DNA from: Mycobacterium sp. ACS4331
Lineage (GTDB): Bacteria > Actinomycetota > Actinomycetes > Mycobacteriales > Mycobacteriaceae
Length of the DNA stretch: 64,000 bases
Direction of reading: 5' to 3'
Assembly (NCBI RefSeq): GCF_001667265.1
Contig: NZ_LZHW01000087.1
Coordinates: 62,001-126,000, forward strand
Below, piece by piece: positions 54,693 through 63,662 of this stretch. The notes beneath the pieces are model-generated. The model saw only the letters and a program-made list of their open reading frames with translations. It made no database searches and had not been told where the DNA came from. The number at the start of each line of letters is the position of its first letter. The stretch's first letter is position 1. Both the position numbers and the translations under genes were made by a program.

Positions 54693-55046
54693 ATGGCCGA
54701 CGGTGAAGTGTTCGTCATCGACAGGGTGCTGACCAGGCCGGGGCAGGCCCGCCTCTTCGTCGACCGGTACCTCGCCGAGTACGCACCGGGAGCGCGGGAG
54801 CGCGGGATGTCGCTGCAGAGCGTGTTGGTCAGCCCGCCGATCTGGTTCGACGACCAGTCCAACACCGTCACGGTCACGTGGTCCCTGCCGAGCCCGCTGG
54901 CCTGGTGGCAGATGACGTGGAAGGGCCGTCCCGACCCGGGCCTGGGCCAATGGTGGTCGGAGATCGAGGAGCTGGTGGTGGAACGGACCCGGTCGGTCGC
55001 CGCACCGGCCGCCGACGTCGATGCGCTCTGCGGTCAGGACCTCTGA
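54693..55046 (+). CDS. Small protein of unknown function, possible dimeric alpha-beta barrel
   Basis: This 117-residue protein starts at ATG 54693 (MADGEVFVIDRVLTRPGQAR), with a TAACCT -10-like element seven bases upstream and no ribosome site, so the transcript is probably leaderless. The pattern of VFVIDRVLTRPGQARLFVDRYLAEYAPGARERG (strand, then helix) and NTVTVTWSLPSPLAWW suggests the ferredoxin-like barrel used by Dabb and NIPSNAP proteins. There is no known catalytic motif. Its TGA overlaps the ATG of the next, similar-looking gene (TGATG). The setting between BVMO/esterase genes hints at a role in handling a small ring compound. Confidence 0.65.
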   Translation: MADGEVFVIDRVLTRPGQARLFVDRYLAEYAPGARERGMSLQSVLVSPPIWFDDQSNTVTVTWSLPSPLAWWQMTWKGRPDPGLGQWWSEIEELVVERTRSVAAPAADVDALCGQDL

Positions 55047-55669
55047 TGTTCAACGTCACGCGTCTGCTCGACGTCGAAGCTTCCGAGCGCGAGCGGGTGC
55101 TCGCGGCCGTCCGCCGCGCTGTCGCAGACACTGGGGCGTTGCGCTGGGTGGTCGAACCGACCGACCCCGGCTCACGCAACGGCGGCGACGTCCTGGTGCA
55201 TCTCCGCTTCGCCGATCAGTCGCAGTGGCGCGACGCCGAATCGACCCTGGCGACCGCATTGGCCGATCCGGCTGTCACCCGCGTCAACGGCGCGACCTAC
55301 GACGGCGAACCGGTCGTGATCGGCGCACCGGGCACGGTGTACCGGACGCTGCTGCTGCGCGTGCACCCCGACACCCCGTCGGACACCGTGGCACGTTTCG
55401 AGGCCGAGCTGCAGGCCATGCCGCGTTACGTCGACACGATCCGGGCCTGGCAGCTGAGCCGGGTCATCGATGCCGAAGGCGCCACCGCATGGACCCACGT
55501 CTTCGAGCAGGAGTTCACCGACGTCGACGGGTTGATGGGCCCGTATCTGATGCACCCCATCCACTGGGCTGTGGTGGACCGCTGGTTCGACCCCGAGTGC
55601 CCCGATGTCGTTGTGCGTGAACGTGTCTCGCACAGTTTCTGCCTGAGCGAGACACCCATTCTCCGGTGA
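55046..55669 (+). CDS. Dabb-like (stress-responsive alpha-beta barrel) protein
   Basis: This 207-residue protein starts at ATG 55046 (MFNVTRLLDVEASERERVLAAV), overlapping the preceding stop. Two barrel-like repeats are suggested: residues 1-95 (DVLVHLRFADQSQWRDAES) and 96-207 (TVYRTLLLRVHPDTPSDTVARFEAELQAMPRYVD, then WTHVFEQEFTDVDGLMGPYLMHPIHWAVVDRWF). The second repeat is the better match to Dabb, with the conserved YLxHPxH-like stretch. Dabb proteins may be cyclases or ligand binders; the role here is unknown. It ends 12 bp from the convergent SDR. Confidence 0.72.
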   Translation: MFNVTRLLDVEASERERVLAAVRRAVADTGALRWVVEPTDPGSRNGGDVLVHLRFADQSQWRDAESTLATALADPAVTRVNGATYDGEPVVIGAPGTVYRTLLLRVHPDTPSDTVARFEAELQAMPRYVDTIRAWQLSRVIDAEGATAWTHVFEQEFTDVDGLMGPYLMHPIHWAVVDRWFDPECPDVVVRERVSHSFCLSETPILR

Positions 55670-55681
55670 GACCGGCTCGGC

Positions 55682-56569
55682 TCACATACCTGCGGGCAGG
55701 ATGTTCGGGTTCGCCGACGCCGGGGGCTGAAGCGGCGGAAGCAGCGTGCGGCCGTCCAGGCTGTGCACCGGAAGCTGTTGTGACCACGGATAGTGCAGGC
55801 TGAACGCCACCAGTCCGGTGCGTTCGGCCGCAGGCAGATGACACATCGCCAGCACGGTCTCCGCGAGGTACTCCACCGGCTCGGTGGGGAACGTGTCCGG
55901 GATCAGGCTCGCCGCCCCGGGCGTGCGGACCGCACTGGACGGGCCGACCACGTTCACCGCGATGTTGTCGTCCAGCAGTTCGGCGGCGACGCCCTGGGTG
56001 AACCTGTGCAGCGCGGCCTTCATCGATGCGTACACGACGTCGCCGGAGGACTTGTTGTACTCACGATAGGGCCGTACCGGTGCCAGTCCCGTCACCGACC
56101 CGATGTTGACGATCCAGCCGCCGCCCTGACTTCGCATGTGCGGAACGGCCTTCTGGGTCAGCACAAACGGGGTGCGGACGTAGTGTTCGACGGTGCGGTC
56201 GAACGTTTCGATCGGCATGTCCTCGATGACCGAGTAGTCGGCGTATCCGGCATTGTTCACCAGGATGTCGAGTCGGCCCGTCCGCTCGATCACCTGATCG
56301 ACCAGGCCGGCGCGTTGTTCGGCGTCCTCCAGGTCCGCCGCGATGCCGAATGCGCTGCCGCCGGCCGCCTCGATGAGCTCGATGGTCTCGCCGATGGTCC
56401 CGGGCAGCGCCGTGGTCTGCCCGGCCCGAGTGGACGGGGACGGCTCATAGGAGCGGGCCGTGACCGCCACCACAGCGCCTTCGGCGGCCAGGCGCTGCGC
56501 CACCGCGCGTCCGATTCCACGGCTGCTGCCGGTCACCAATGCTGTTCTGCCACTGAGTAGTTTCGTCAC
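55682..56569 (-). CDS. SDR coupled to the second Baeyer-Villiger gene
   Basis: This 295-residue SDR starts at GTG 56569, overlapping the BVMO stop (GTGA). Motifs are TALVTGSSRGIGRAVA (cofactor), NNAGYADYS, IGSVTG, and YNKSSGDVVYASMKAALHRF, giving the catalytic Tyr-x-x-x-Lys in YASMK. After the glycine motif an unusual insert (SYEPSPSTRAGQTTALPG) lengthens the region following the second strand. The last 40 residues are proline-rich. It should interconvert a hydroxyl and a ketone, feeding or following the Baeyer-Villiger step. The arrangement repeats that at 45536-47949. Confidence 0.88.
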   Translation of the reverse strand: MTKLLSGRTALVTGSSRGIGRAVAQRLAAEGAVVAVTARSYEPSPSTRAGQTTALPGTIGETIELIEAAGGSAFGIAADLEDAEQRAGLVDQVIERTGRLDILVNNAGYADYSVIEDMPIETFDRTVEHYVRTPFVLTQKAVPHMRSQGGGWIVNIGSVTGLAPVRPYREYNKSSGDVVYASMKAALHRFTQGVAAELLDDNIAVNVVGPSSAVRTPGAASLIPDTFPTEPVEYLAETVLAMCHLPAAERTGLVAFSLHYPWSQQLPVHSLDGRTLLPPLQPPASANPNILPAGM

Positions 56570-58488
56570 CGGAGTGTGAGGTCCTCTTCGATGGGAGCGC
56601 GGTGGCTCTGCCAGACATCGATCAGCCGGAAGGGGAACGCGGTGACGATGCGCCCACCGCCCGAGCGGTAGTAGGTGTGCGCCGTGGGCGTGTGGCACCA
56701 CACCGTGTTCGCCATCGCGTCGTCGATCTGGCGCACGTATCCCTCGAATGCCTCGGGGGTGACCTCGATCGTCGCGGCCTCGCGTTGCGCCATCAGCTGC
56801 AGGCACTCCATCACGTAGTGGACCATCACCTCGACGCCGAAGTTGTGTCCGGCGCCGTGCCCGGGGCTGTAGTTGGGAGCCGACGAGATGAACAGGTTGG
56901 GGAAACCAGGAACCAGGCCACCACGGTAGGCGCTGGGACTGTCACCCCAGAACTCGCTGAGCCGCAGCCCATTCCGGCCCCGAATGTCGATTGTCGACAG
57001 GAAGTCCAAGTGATAGCCGGTGGCGTAGATGATGACGTCCAGCTCGATCTGTCGGCCGTCCTCGGTGACGATGCCCCGCTCGTTGACCCGGGCGGGTTCG
57101 CTGGCCTCGACATCGACGTGCTCCCGGGTCAGAGCCGCGTAGTAGCCGCCCGGGTCGCGGATGATGCGCTTGCCGTAAGGGGCGAAGTCCGGGGTGACCT
57201 TCTTGGCGAGTTCGGATTCGGCGCCGAAGACCCGGTCGATGTACTCCAGGCACATCTGCAGCAGGACGTCGTTGGCCGGCGAGATCGACAGATGATCGGC
57301 GGCCCACTCCGGATCCCGAAGGATGACCGGGTGGTTGTTGTCCGCGGTGCCCCAGAACGACTTCAACCGGTTCCAGTTGGCGTAGTACGGGATGTGGGTG
57401 TTGAGCCAGCGGCGGTGGTCCGGCACGTCGTCGCTGAGTCGTTTCCGCGGAGCCACCCAGTGCGGTTGCCGCTGGAACACCGTCAGATGCTCGACGTCGT
57501 CGACGCAGGCGTCCACGACCTGCACCGCGGTGCACCCGGCGCCGATGATCGCGACCTTCTTGCCGCGCAGGTCCAGGTTCGGGTCCCACTCGGCGGAGTG
57601 GACGCTCACGCCGGTGAAGCTGTCCCGGCCCGGCAGGTCCGGCCATCTGGGACGGTTGAGGTAGCCCGCAGCCGGGATGACGACGTTGGCGTGGCTGACG
57701 TCCCGGGTGCCGTCGGGACCGACCGTGTGGACCTGCCACTGGCGGCGCTCCTCATCCCACCAGAGCGCCTCGACCTCGGTGCCGAACCGGATGTGCTCGC
57801 GCAGACTGTTCTTGTCGGCAACCGACTCCAGGTACCTCTGGTACTCGGCGCCCTGCGGGTAATAGCTTGACCAGTCCGCGTTGATGTCCCGCGACAGCGA
57901 GTAGTACGCCGACGGGGTGTCCACCCCGATCCCGGGATAGACGGCGGTGTACCAGGTGCCGCCCACCTCGTCGTTGCGGTCGATGATCTCGTAGTCGATG
58001 CCCGCGGCAGCACATTCCAGGGCTGCGGCCATTCCGGCCATACCGGCACCGACGATCACCACCTTGAAGTCACTGGGCAGCTTCGCCGCCCGCGGCAACA
58101 CCGGCTGGGACGGACGGAAACCACCCTGCTCGAGCAGGAGGTCCACATACTCCGGCGCGACCTCGGTGCCCAACGCCAGCGGCGCGATCTTGGCGAACAG
58201 CCCGGCGTCATCGAAGGCCAGCGCGGTGTCCGGGCGCGGCGCGTGCAGCGCGTCGATCACCGCTCCGACCAACTCTTCGAGCGTCTCGGGATCGGTGACA
58301 CCGGCCTGCTCCGGTGGGTCGGGGACGAACGAGATCTTCGCGGCGAAGCGGTCCACCGCGCCCGCATCGCCCGTCAACTGTGCGAGCACCGCCACCAGCA
58401 CCCCGGCATCGGCTCGGCTCAAGTGTGCCCGCAGCTCCTGGGGATCCAGGGCCGCGAGATCTGCCGTCATGGTCGCATCGGTCGACAT
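56566..58488 (-). CDS. Baeyer-Villiger monooxygenase with N-terminal extension (HAPMO-like)
   Basis: This 640-residue class B flavoprotein starts at ATG 58488 with AAGGAGG upstream. The first 140 residues are a helical extension (ELRAHLSRADAGVLVAVLAQLTG) like that of 4-hydroxyacetophenone monooxygenase. The FAD motif VVIVGAGMAGMAAAL follows, then NDEVGGTWYTAVYPGIGVDTPSAYYS in two steps, the fingerprint FTGVSVHSAEWDP (FxGxxxHxxxW), the NADPH motif VAIIGAGCTAVQVV, and DVIIYATGYH. Members act on aryl or aliphatic ketones, making esters. The stop overlaps the SDR start. It is divergent from the FadD gene. Confidence 0.93.
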   Translation of the reverse strand: MSTDATMTADLAALDPQELRAHLSRADAGVLVAVLAQLTGDAGAVDRFAAKISFVPDPPEQAGVTDPETLEELVGAVIDALHAPRPDTALAFDDAGLFAKIAPLALGTEVAPEYVDLLLEQGGFRPSQPVLPRAAKLPSDFKVVIVGAGMAGMAAALECAAAGIDYEIIDRNDEVGGTWYTAVYPGIGVDTPSAYYSLSRDINADWSSYYPQGAEYQRYLESVADKNSLREHIRFGTEVEALWWDEERRQWQVHTVGPDGTRDVSHANVVIPAAGYLNRPRWPDLPGRDSFTGVSVHSAEWDPNLDLRGKKVAIIGAGCTAVQVVDACVDDVEHLTVFQRQPHWVAPRKRLSDDVPDHRRWLNTHIPYYANWNRLKSFWGTADNNHPVILRDPEWAADHLSISPANDVLLQMCLEYIDRVFGAESELAKKVTPDFAPYGKRIIRDPGGYYAALTREHVDVEASEPARVNERGIVTEDGRQIELDVIIYATGYHLDFLSTIDIRGRNGLRLSEFWGDSPSAYRGGLVPGFPNLFISSAPNYSPGHGAGHNFGVEVMVHYVMECLQLMAQREAATIEVTPEAFEGYVRQIDDAMANTVWCHTPTAHTYYRSGGGRIVTAFPFRLIDVWQSHRAPIEEDLTLR

Positions 58489-58592
58489 CGAACCTCCTTG
58501 CTCGCTGCCGAGTATCGGATCGCCGGGGCACCTCAGTCCGGGCCGTTTCTACTCAGCGGGACGCAGCGTGAATCCCACACGAACCGCAGGCA

Positions 58593-58598
58593 TACAGT
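58593..58598 (+). promoter_or_regulatory. -10 element for the FadD-type operon
   Basis: TACAGT (TANNNT) lies seven bases before the ATG at 58606. GGAG is only one base from that ATG, too close to act as a normal ribosome site, so a leaderless or nearly leaderless transcript is likely. Confidence 0.4.
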
Positions 58599-58605
58599 CC
58601 GGAGC

Positions 58606-60189
58606 ATGACTGACCTGGACGCCGTGCTCGCATCGGCGCGCAGCCACGCTCTCGGTGACATCCCCCGCCGGTCCGCTCGCCGTCACCCCGACAAGGTCGC
58701 GATCATCGATGGCGACGTGTCGTTGACCTTCGCCGAGTTCGAGCACCTGGTCGATCGCGCTGCCGCAGCGCTGAGCGACAACGGCTTCGGCGTCGGTGAC
58801 CGAGTGGCGTTACTGGCTCACAACTGTTGGCAGTATGCGGTTCTGGCGTTCGCCACCGCCCGCGCCGGTGTGGTCCTGGTTCCGATCAACTTCATGCTCA
58901 CGGCGGAGGAGATCTCGTTCATCCTTCGCCACAGCGGGGTCCGCGGGTTCCTGGTCGAGGCCGACCTGGCCCCGACGGCGGAGGAGGCGATGCGCCTCGG
59001 CGGGCAGGTGAGGACGAAGGCCGCCGTGGTCTTCCCGGGTCAGAGTCTGCCCGCCGGCTGGGACGACTTCGGGCAGTGGCTGAAGACGTCATCGGCCGCT
59101 CCCACACCGACGGTCGCCGACGACCAGGTGATCCGGTTGATGTACACCAGCGGCACCGAGTCGCACCCCAAGGGCGCGATGCACTCCAGCCGCAGCCTGA
59201 TGGGCAACTACATCAGCTCGATCATCGCCGGGTCCATGGAGGGCACCGACGTCGAGGTGCATTCGCTGCCGCTCTACCACTGCGCGCAACTGGACAATTT
59301 CCTGATCACCGACATCTATCTCGGTGCCACCAGCATCATCCTGCCGCGGCCCGAACCGGAACTGGTGCTGCGCGCCATCGAAAAACACGGTGTGACCAAC
59401 TATTTCGCCCCACCGACGGTGTGGATCTCGCTGCTGCGCTCACCGGTGTTCGACGAGGTGGACCTGTCCAGCCTGCGCAAGGGCTACTACGGCGCGTCGG
59501 CGATGCCCATCGAGATCCTGGCCGAGATGCGCGAGCGGCTGCCCAACCTGCGACTGTGGAACTTCTACGGGCAGACGGAGATGGCGCCGCTGGCCTCGGT
59601 GTTGGGGCCCGACGAGCAGGACACCCACGCGGGATCGGCCGGACGTCCGGCGGTCAACGTGGAGACCGCGATCCTGGACGACGACAACGCACCCGTCGCC
59701 CCGGGCGTCGTGGGCGAGATCGCGCATCGCAGTCCGCACCTGATGCTGGGTTACCTCGACGACCCGGACAAGACGGCCGAGGCCTTCCGTGGCGGCTGGT
59801 TCCACTCCGGCGACCTGGGCTACTACGACGAGCACGGTCTGCTGCATGTGGTCGACCGCAAGAAGGACATGATCAAGACCGGTGGGGAGAACGTCGCCAG
59901 CCGCGAGGTGGAGGAGGTCATCTACCGGCACCCCGGTGTGGAGGAGGTCGCCGTCTTCGGCCTCCCGCACCCGGTGTGGGTGGAGGCCGTGGTGGCCACC
60001 GTGGTGCCCCGCGACGGCGCACAGGTCAGCGTGGAGGAGATTCTCGGTCACTGCCGTGAGCACCTGGCCGGGTTCAAGACCCCCAAACAGATCTTCTTCG
60101 CCGATTCGCTGCCCAAGAACCCCAGCGGCAAGCTGCTCAAGCGGGTGCTGCGGGAACGGTTCAGCGCGGACGGCACCGGGGTCGGCTGA
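58606..60189 (+). CDS. Acyl-CoA synthetase (FadD-type AMP-binding enzyme)
   Basis: This 527-residue ligase starts at ATG 58606 (MTDLDAVLASARSHALGDIP). The ATP-binding P-loop is LMYTSGTESHPKGAM, the adenine contact is GYYGASAMP, FYGQTEMAPL follows, the hinge is DRKKDMIKTGGENV, and the catalytic lysine is in KNPSGKLLKRVL near the C-terminus. It activates a carboxylic acid to its CoA ester by way of an acyl-adenylate. The substrate pocket cannot be read. As first gene of the run with ADH, ALDH, enoyl-CoA hydratase and acyl-CoA dehydrogenase, it puts the acid product of the alcohol/aldehyde steps into beta-oxidation. Confidence 0.93.
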   Translation: MTDLDAVLASARSHALGDIPRRSARRHPDKVAIIDGDVSLTFAEFEHLVDRAAAALSDNGFGVGDRVALLAHNCWQYAVLAFATARAGVVLVPINFMLTAEEISFILRHSGVRGFLVEADLAPTAEEAMRLGGQVRTKAAVVFPGQSLPAGWDDFGQWLKTSSAAPTPTVADDQVIRLMYTSGTESHPKGAMHSSRSLMGNYISSIIAGSMEGTDVEVHSLPLYHCAQLDNFLITDIYLGATSIILPRPEPELVLRAIEKHGVTNYFAPPTVWISLLRSPVFDEVDLSSLRKGYYGASAMPIEILAEMRERLPNLRLWNFYGQTEMAPLASVLGPDEQDTHAGSAGRPAVNVETAILDDDNAPVAPGVVGEIAHRSPHLMLGYLDDPDKTAEAFRGGWFHSGDLGYYDEHGLLHVVDRKKDMIKTGGENVASREVEEVIYRHPGVEEVAVFGLPHPVWVEAVVATVVPRDGAQVSVEEILGHCREHLAGFKTPKQIFFADSLPKNPSGKLLKRVLRERFSADGTGVG

Positions 60190-60284
60190 GCAGGTCGCCC
60201 GCTGGGCGGGAACGCCGCACCGGGAAAACGGCACCCACAGTTAGCGTGCCGCACATCCTCTGTTGGATGAAAGGATCCCGCCTC

Positions 60285-61403
60285 ATGTCCCGCGCACCAT
60301 TCACGGGCCGCATCGCCCGCTTCGACGAACCGGGCAAGCCGTTCGAGATCGACACGGTCACCCTGCCCGAAGTGGGACCCGGAGAGATCCTGATCAAGGT
60401 GACGCGGGCCAACATCTGCGGCTCCGACGTCCACGCCTGGCACGGGACCTTCGCCACCCGCGGCCTCGGCGGACAGCTTCCGACCGTGCTCGGACACGAA
60501 ATGGTCGGCGCTGTCGAGGAATTGGGGTCGGGTGTCACCGCAGACTCCAACGGCAAACCACTGCAGGTGGGCACCCGGGTGGTGTTCCCCTACTTCTTCT
60601 GCTGCCACACCTGCCGCAACTGCCTGGCCGGCCGCCGCAACGCGTGCCTGAATCTGAAGATGGCGATGCTCGGCCGTGCCGACGAACCGCCGTACTTCGT
60701 CGGCGGCTATGGCGACTACTTCCTGCTGCCCGCCGGTGCGGTCGTCTACACCGTGCCCGATTCGCTGTCCGACGAGATCGCCGCCGGAGCCAACTGCGCA
60801 CTCTCCCAGGTGATGTACGGCCTGGAGCGCGTCGACCAGGGGCTCGGCGAGTATGTGGTGGTCCAGGGCGCGGGCGCACTCGGTCTCTACGCCGTCGCCG
60901 TGGCCAAGGCGCGCGGTGCCGCCAAGGTGATCGCCATCGACGGCGTTCCCGAGCGCCTGGAACTGGCCAAGGCGTTCGGCGCCGACGCCGTCATCGACAT
61001 CACCGAAGCCACGACCGACAAGGAGCGTGCCAAGATCGTCCGCGCGCTCACCGACGGCCAGGGCGCCGATGTGGTGGTCGAGGTGGTGGGTCACCCGTCG
61101 GCCATCGACGAGGGACTCAAGCTGCTCGGCCAGTTCGGCCGCTACGTGGAGATCGGCAACATCAACATCGGCAAGACGTTCGAGTTCGACCCGTCCCGAT
61201 TCGTGTTCACCAACAAGACCATGGTCGGCGTCTCGCTCTACGACCCGGCCGTACTGTCCCGGGCGCTGACCTTCCTGGACGAGTACCAGCACAAGCTGCC
61301 GTTCGATCGCTTGGCCGCGGCGTGCTACCCCCTCTCCGACATCAACGCCGCATTCGCCGCCGCCGAAGGCAGGCGCGACGTGCGCGCCAGCATCGTGCCC
61401 TGA
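60285..61403 (+). CDS. Zinc-binding medium-chain alcohol dehydrogenase
   Basis: This 372-residue oxidoreductase starts at ATG 60285 (MSRAPFTGRIARFDEPGKPF) with AAAGGA nine bases upstream. Catalytic zinc ligands are in ANICGSDVHAWHG and VLGHEMVG; the structural zinc loop is present as CCHTCRNCLAGRRNAC. The Rossmann motif is VVQGAGALGLYAVAVAKARG with a following VIAIDGVPERLELA (Asp, favouring NAD). The frame includes a longer substrate-domain insertion, as in threonine/sorbitol-like dehydrogenases. It oxidises an alcohol to the aldehyde used by the next enzyme, 23 bp downstream. Confidence 0.93.
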   Translation: MSRAPFTGRIARFDEPGKPFEIDTVTLPEVGPGEILIKVTRANICGSDVHAWHGTFATRGLGGQLPTVLGHEMVGAVEELGSGVTADSNGKPLQVGTRVVFPYFFCCHTCRNCLAGRRNACLNLKMAMLGRADEPPYFVGGYGDYFLLPAGAVVYTVPDSLSDEIAAGANCALSQVMYGLERVDQGLGEYVVVQGAGALGLYAVAVAKARGAAKVIAIDGVPERLELAKAFGADAVIDITEATTDKERAKIVRALTDGQGADVVVEVVGHPSAIDEGLKLLGQFGRYVEIGNINIGKTFEFDPSRFVFTNKTMVGVSLYDPAVLSRALTFLDEYQHKLPFDRLAAACYPLSDINAAFAAAEGRRDVRASIVP

Positions 61404-61426
61404 CTCCCCCGATCGGAAAGCCGTTC

Positions 61427-62848
61427 ATGACCAACCATCAGTACGACCGCACCACCCTGTTCATCGACGGGCAGTGGGTGTCCCCTTCAGGCAGCGCCGG
61501 AATCGACGTCATCGATCCGGCTACGGAGCAGGTGTTCGGCACCGTTCCCAGCGGCACCGAAGCCGACGTGGACGCCGCGGTCTCCGCGGCCCGGCGGGCG
61601 TTCGACCCGCTGATCAGCGTCGCCGAACGACGCGAACGTCTGGACGCGGTGATCACCGCGATGGAGAAGCGTCTGCCCGACATCGCCGAGACCATCACCC
61701 GCGAGATGGGCGCCCCGATCCGGATCGCCCAGAGCGTGCAGACCCAGGTGCCGCTCGCGGTCGCCCGCGGCTTCGCCGACGCGCTGGCCACTTTCGAGTT
61801 CGAGGAGCGCATCGGCAACTCGCTGGTGGTTCGTGAACCCTACGGCGTGGTCGCCGCGATCACGCCGTGGAACTATCCGCTGTACCAGGTGGTCGCCAAG
61901 GTCCTGCCGGCGATCGCCGCGGGTTGCACCGTGGTGCTCAAGCCCAGCAACGAGGCACCCCTGTCGGTGTTCGAGTTCGTCGAGGCCCTCGAGGACGCCG
62001 GCCTGCCGCCCGGTGTGGTCAATCTGGTGTCGGGACCCGGCCGGGTGATCGGCGAGCACATGTCGGCCCACCCGGACGTCGACTTCGTCTCCTTCACCGG
62101 TTCGACCGGAGTCGGCAGCCGCGTGGGCGAACTGGCCGGCCAAACCATCAAGAAGGTCGCGCTCGAGCTGGGCGGCAAGTCGGCCAACGTCATCCTCGAC
62201 AGCGCCGACCTCGCGACCGCGATCAAGGTCGGTGTCGGCAATGCCTTCCTCAACGGCGGACAGACCTGCATGGCCTGGACCCGCATGCTCGTGCCGCTGT
62301 CCCGCTACAGCGAGGCACTCGACCTGGTCGAGGCCGCGGTCTCGAAGTACACCGTCGGTGATCCGTGGGATCCGAACACCCGGATCGGGCCGTCGGCTTC
62401 CCGCGGACAGTTCGAGACTGTTCTCGGATTCATCGAACGCGCGCCGCATGACGGTGCCCGCCTGGTGACCGGCGGCGCCGAGAAGATCCGCGACGTCGGC
62501 TATTACGTCGCCCCAACGGTCTTCGCCGACGTCGACCCCGATTCCGAGCTGGGCCAGGAGGAGGTCTTCGGGCCGGTGCTCGCCGTCATCCCGTTCCGCG
62601 ACTCCGACGAGGCCCTGAGCATCGCCAACGGCACCCCGTACGGTCTGTCCGGCGCGGTCTGGGCAGCCGACGACGACACCGCGATCGCGTTCGCCCGTCA
62701 GGTGCAGACCGGCCAACTCGACATCAACGGGGGCAGGTACAACCCCGCGGCGCCATTCGGCGGATACAAGAAGTCCGGCATCGGCCGCGAACTCGGCCGA
62801 ATCGGATTTGAAGAGTTTCTGCAGATCAAATCGCTGCAGCTGCCGTGA
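61427..62848 (+). CDS. Aldehyde dehydrogenase
   Basis: This 473-residue NAD(P)-dependent enzyme starts at ATG 61427 (MTNHQYDRTTLFIDGQWV). The frame has no stop for nearly 1.2 kb upstream, but that part lies across the ADH gene and is only shadow. Catalytic parts: the NAD site ITPWNYPLYQVV, SFTGSTGVGSRV, the general base in LELGGKSANVIL, the nucleophilic cysteine in NGGQTCMAWTRM, and EEVFGPVLAVIPF. The length is standard. It oxidises an aldehyde to the acid, which FadD would activate. It lies 23 bp after the alcohol dehydrogenase and 28 bp before the hydratase. Confidence 0.95.
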   Translation: MTNHQYDRTTLFIDGQWVSPSGSAGIDVIDPATEQVFGTVPSGTEADVDAAVSAARRAFDPLISVAERRERLDAVITAMEKRLPDIAETITREMGAPIRIAQSVQTQVPLAVARGFADALATFEFEERIGNSLVVREPYGVVAAITPWNYPLYQVVAKVLPAIAAGCTVVLKPSNEAPLSVFEFVEALEDAGLPPGVVNLVSGPGRVIGEHMSAHPDVDFVSFTGSTGVGSRVGELAGQTIKKVALELGGKSANVILDSADLATAIKVGVGNAFLNGGQTCMAWTRMLVPLSRYSEALDLVEAAVSKYTVGDPWDPNTRIGPSASRGQFETVLGFIERAPHDGARLVTGGAEKIRDVGYYVAPTVFADVDPDSELGQEEVFGPVLAVIPFRDSDEALSIANGTPYGLSGAVWAADDDTAIAFARQVQTGQLDINGGRYNPAAPFGGYKKSGIGRELGRIGFEEFLQIKSLQLP

Positions 62849-62876
62849 CACCGACGAGAAGCGAGATGAACCGATC

Positions 62877-63662
62877 ATGAGCTCACCATCGAACCCACTG
62901 GTGATCACCGCGGCGGACGCCGTGCAGGTGTGGACGATCAACCTCCCCCATGCCGGCAACGCCATCACCGACCGCGGCTTCATCGCCGCATTCGAGGCGG
63001 CGGTGGACGCGGCCAACGCCGACTCAGCGGTGCGTGCGGTGATCCTGACCGGCGAGGGGAAGATCTTCTCCGCGGGCGGCAACGTCAAGGAGATGGCGGA
63101 CCGTGAGGGCATGTTCGGCCTGGACGCCATCGAGCAGCGCTACGCCTACGTCGACGGAATTCAGCGCATACCGAGGTCCTTGGCCCGCCTGGAGGTCCCG
63201 ATCATCGCGGCGGTCAACGGCCCCGCGATCGGCGCGGGCTGCGACCTCGCGATGATGTGCGACATTCGGATCGCTTCCGAACGCGCGTCGTTCGCCGAGA
63301 GCTTCGTGCAGATCGGACTGGTCCCGGGCGACGGCGGCACCTGGTTCCTGCAGCGCGCCATCGGCTACGAACGGGCCGCCGAGATGACCCTGACCGGCGA
63401 CCGGATAGATGCGGTGACCGCGGTGGAGTGGGGCTTGGTCAGCCGCGTGGTCCCCCACGAGGAGCTCCTGTCCGCGGCCCGCGACCTCGCCGGCCGGATC
63501 GTCAAGAACCCGGCTCAGGCCCTGCGGATGGCCAAACGACTCCTGCAGGAGTCGCGGACCGGCCTGCTCGAGTCGACACTGGGGATGGCAGCGGCCATGC
63601 AGCCGTTGGCGCACCACGATTCCGAGCACGTCCGCCGCATCGAGAGATGGCGCAGCGCCTGA
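62877..63662 (+). CDS. Enoyl-CoA hydratase/isomerase family protein
   Basis: This 261-residue crotonase-fold enzyme starts at ATG 62877 (MSSPSNPLVITAADAVQVW). The oxyanion-hole strands are KIFSAGGNVKEM and GPAIGAGCDLAMMCDIRIA. The position after SFVQIGLVPGDGGTWFLQR carries Asp where classic hydratases often have the second Glu, so isomerase or other crotonase chemistry is possible. FAESFVQ supplies a Glu one turn earlier. It overlaps the acyl-CoA dehydrogenase start (TGATG), showing one beta-oxidation transcript. The substrate is presumed to be the CoA ester produced by the FadD-type ligase. Confidence 0.92.
   Translation: MSSPSNPLVITAADAVQVWTINLPHAGNAITDRGFIAAFEAAVDAANADSAVRAVILTGEGKIFSAGGNVKEMADREGMFGLDAIEQRYAYVDGIQRIPRSLARLEVPIIAAVNGPAIGAGCDLAMMCDIRIASERASFAESFVQIGLVPGDGGTWFLQRAIGYERAAEMTLTGDRIDAVTAVEWGLVSRVVPHEELLSAARDLAGRIVKNPAQALRMAKRLLQESRTGLLESTLGMAAAMQPLAHHDSEHVRRIERWRSA

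Noticed and set aside
60263..61426. Very long open frame in front of the aldehyde dehydrogenase, suggesting an 861-residue fusion
   Set aside because: The upstream part lies across the zinc alcohol dehydrogenase in another frame, has arginine-rich shadow composition and no domain; the ALDH has its own ATG at the family start position.
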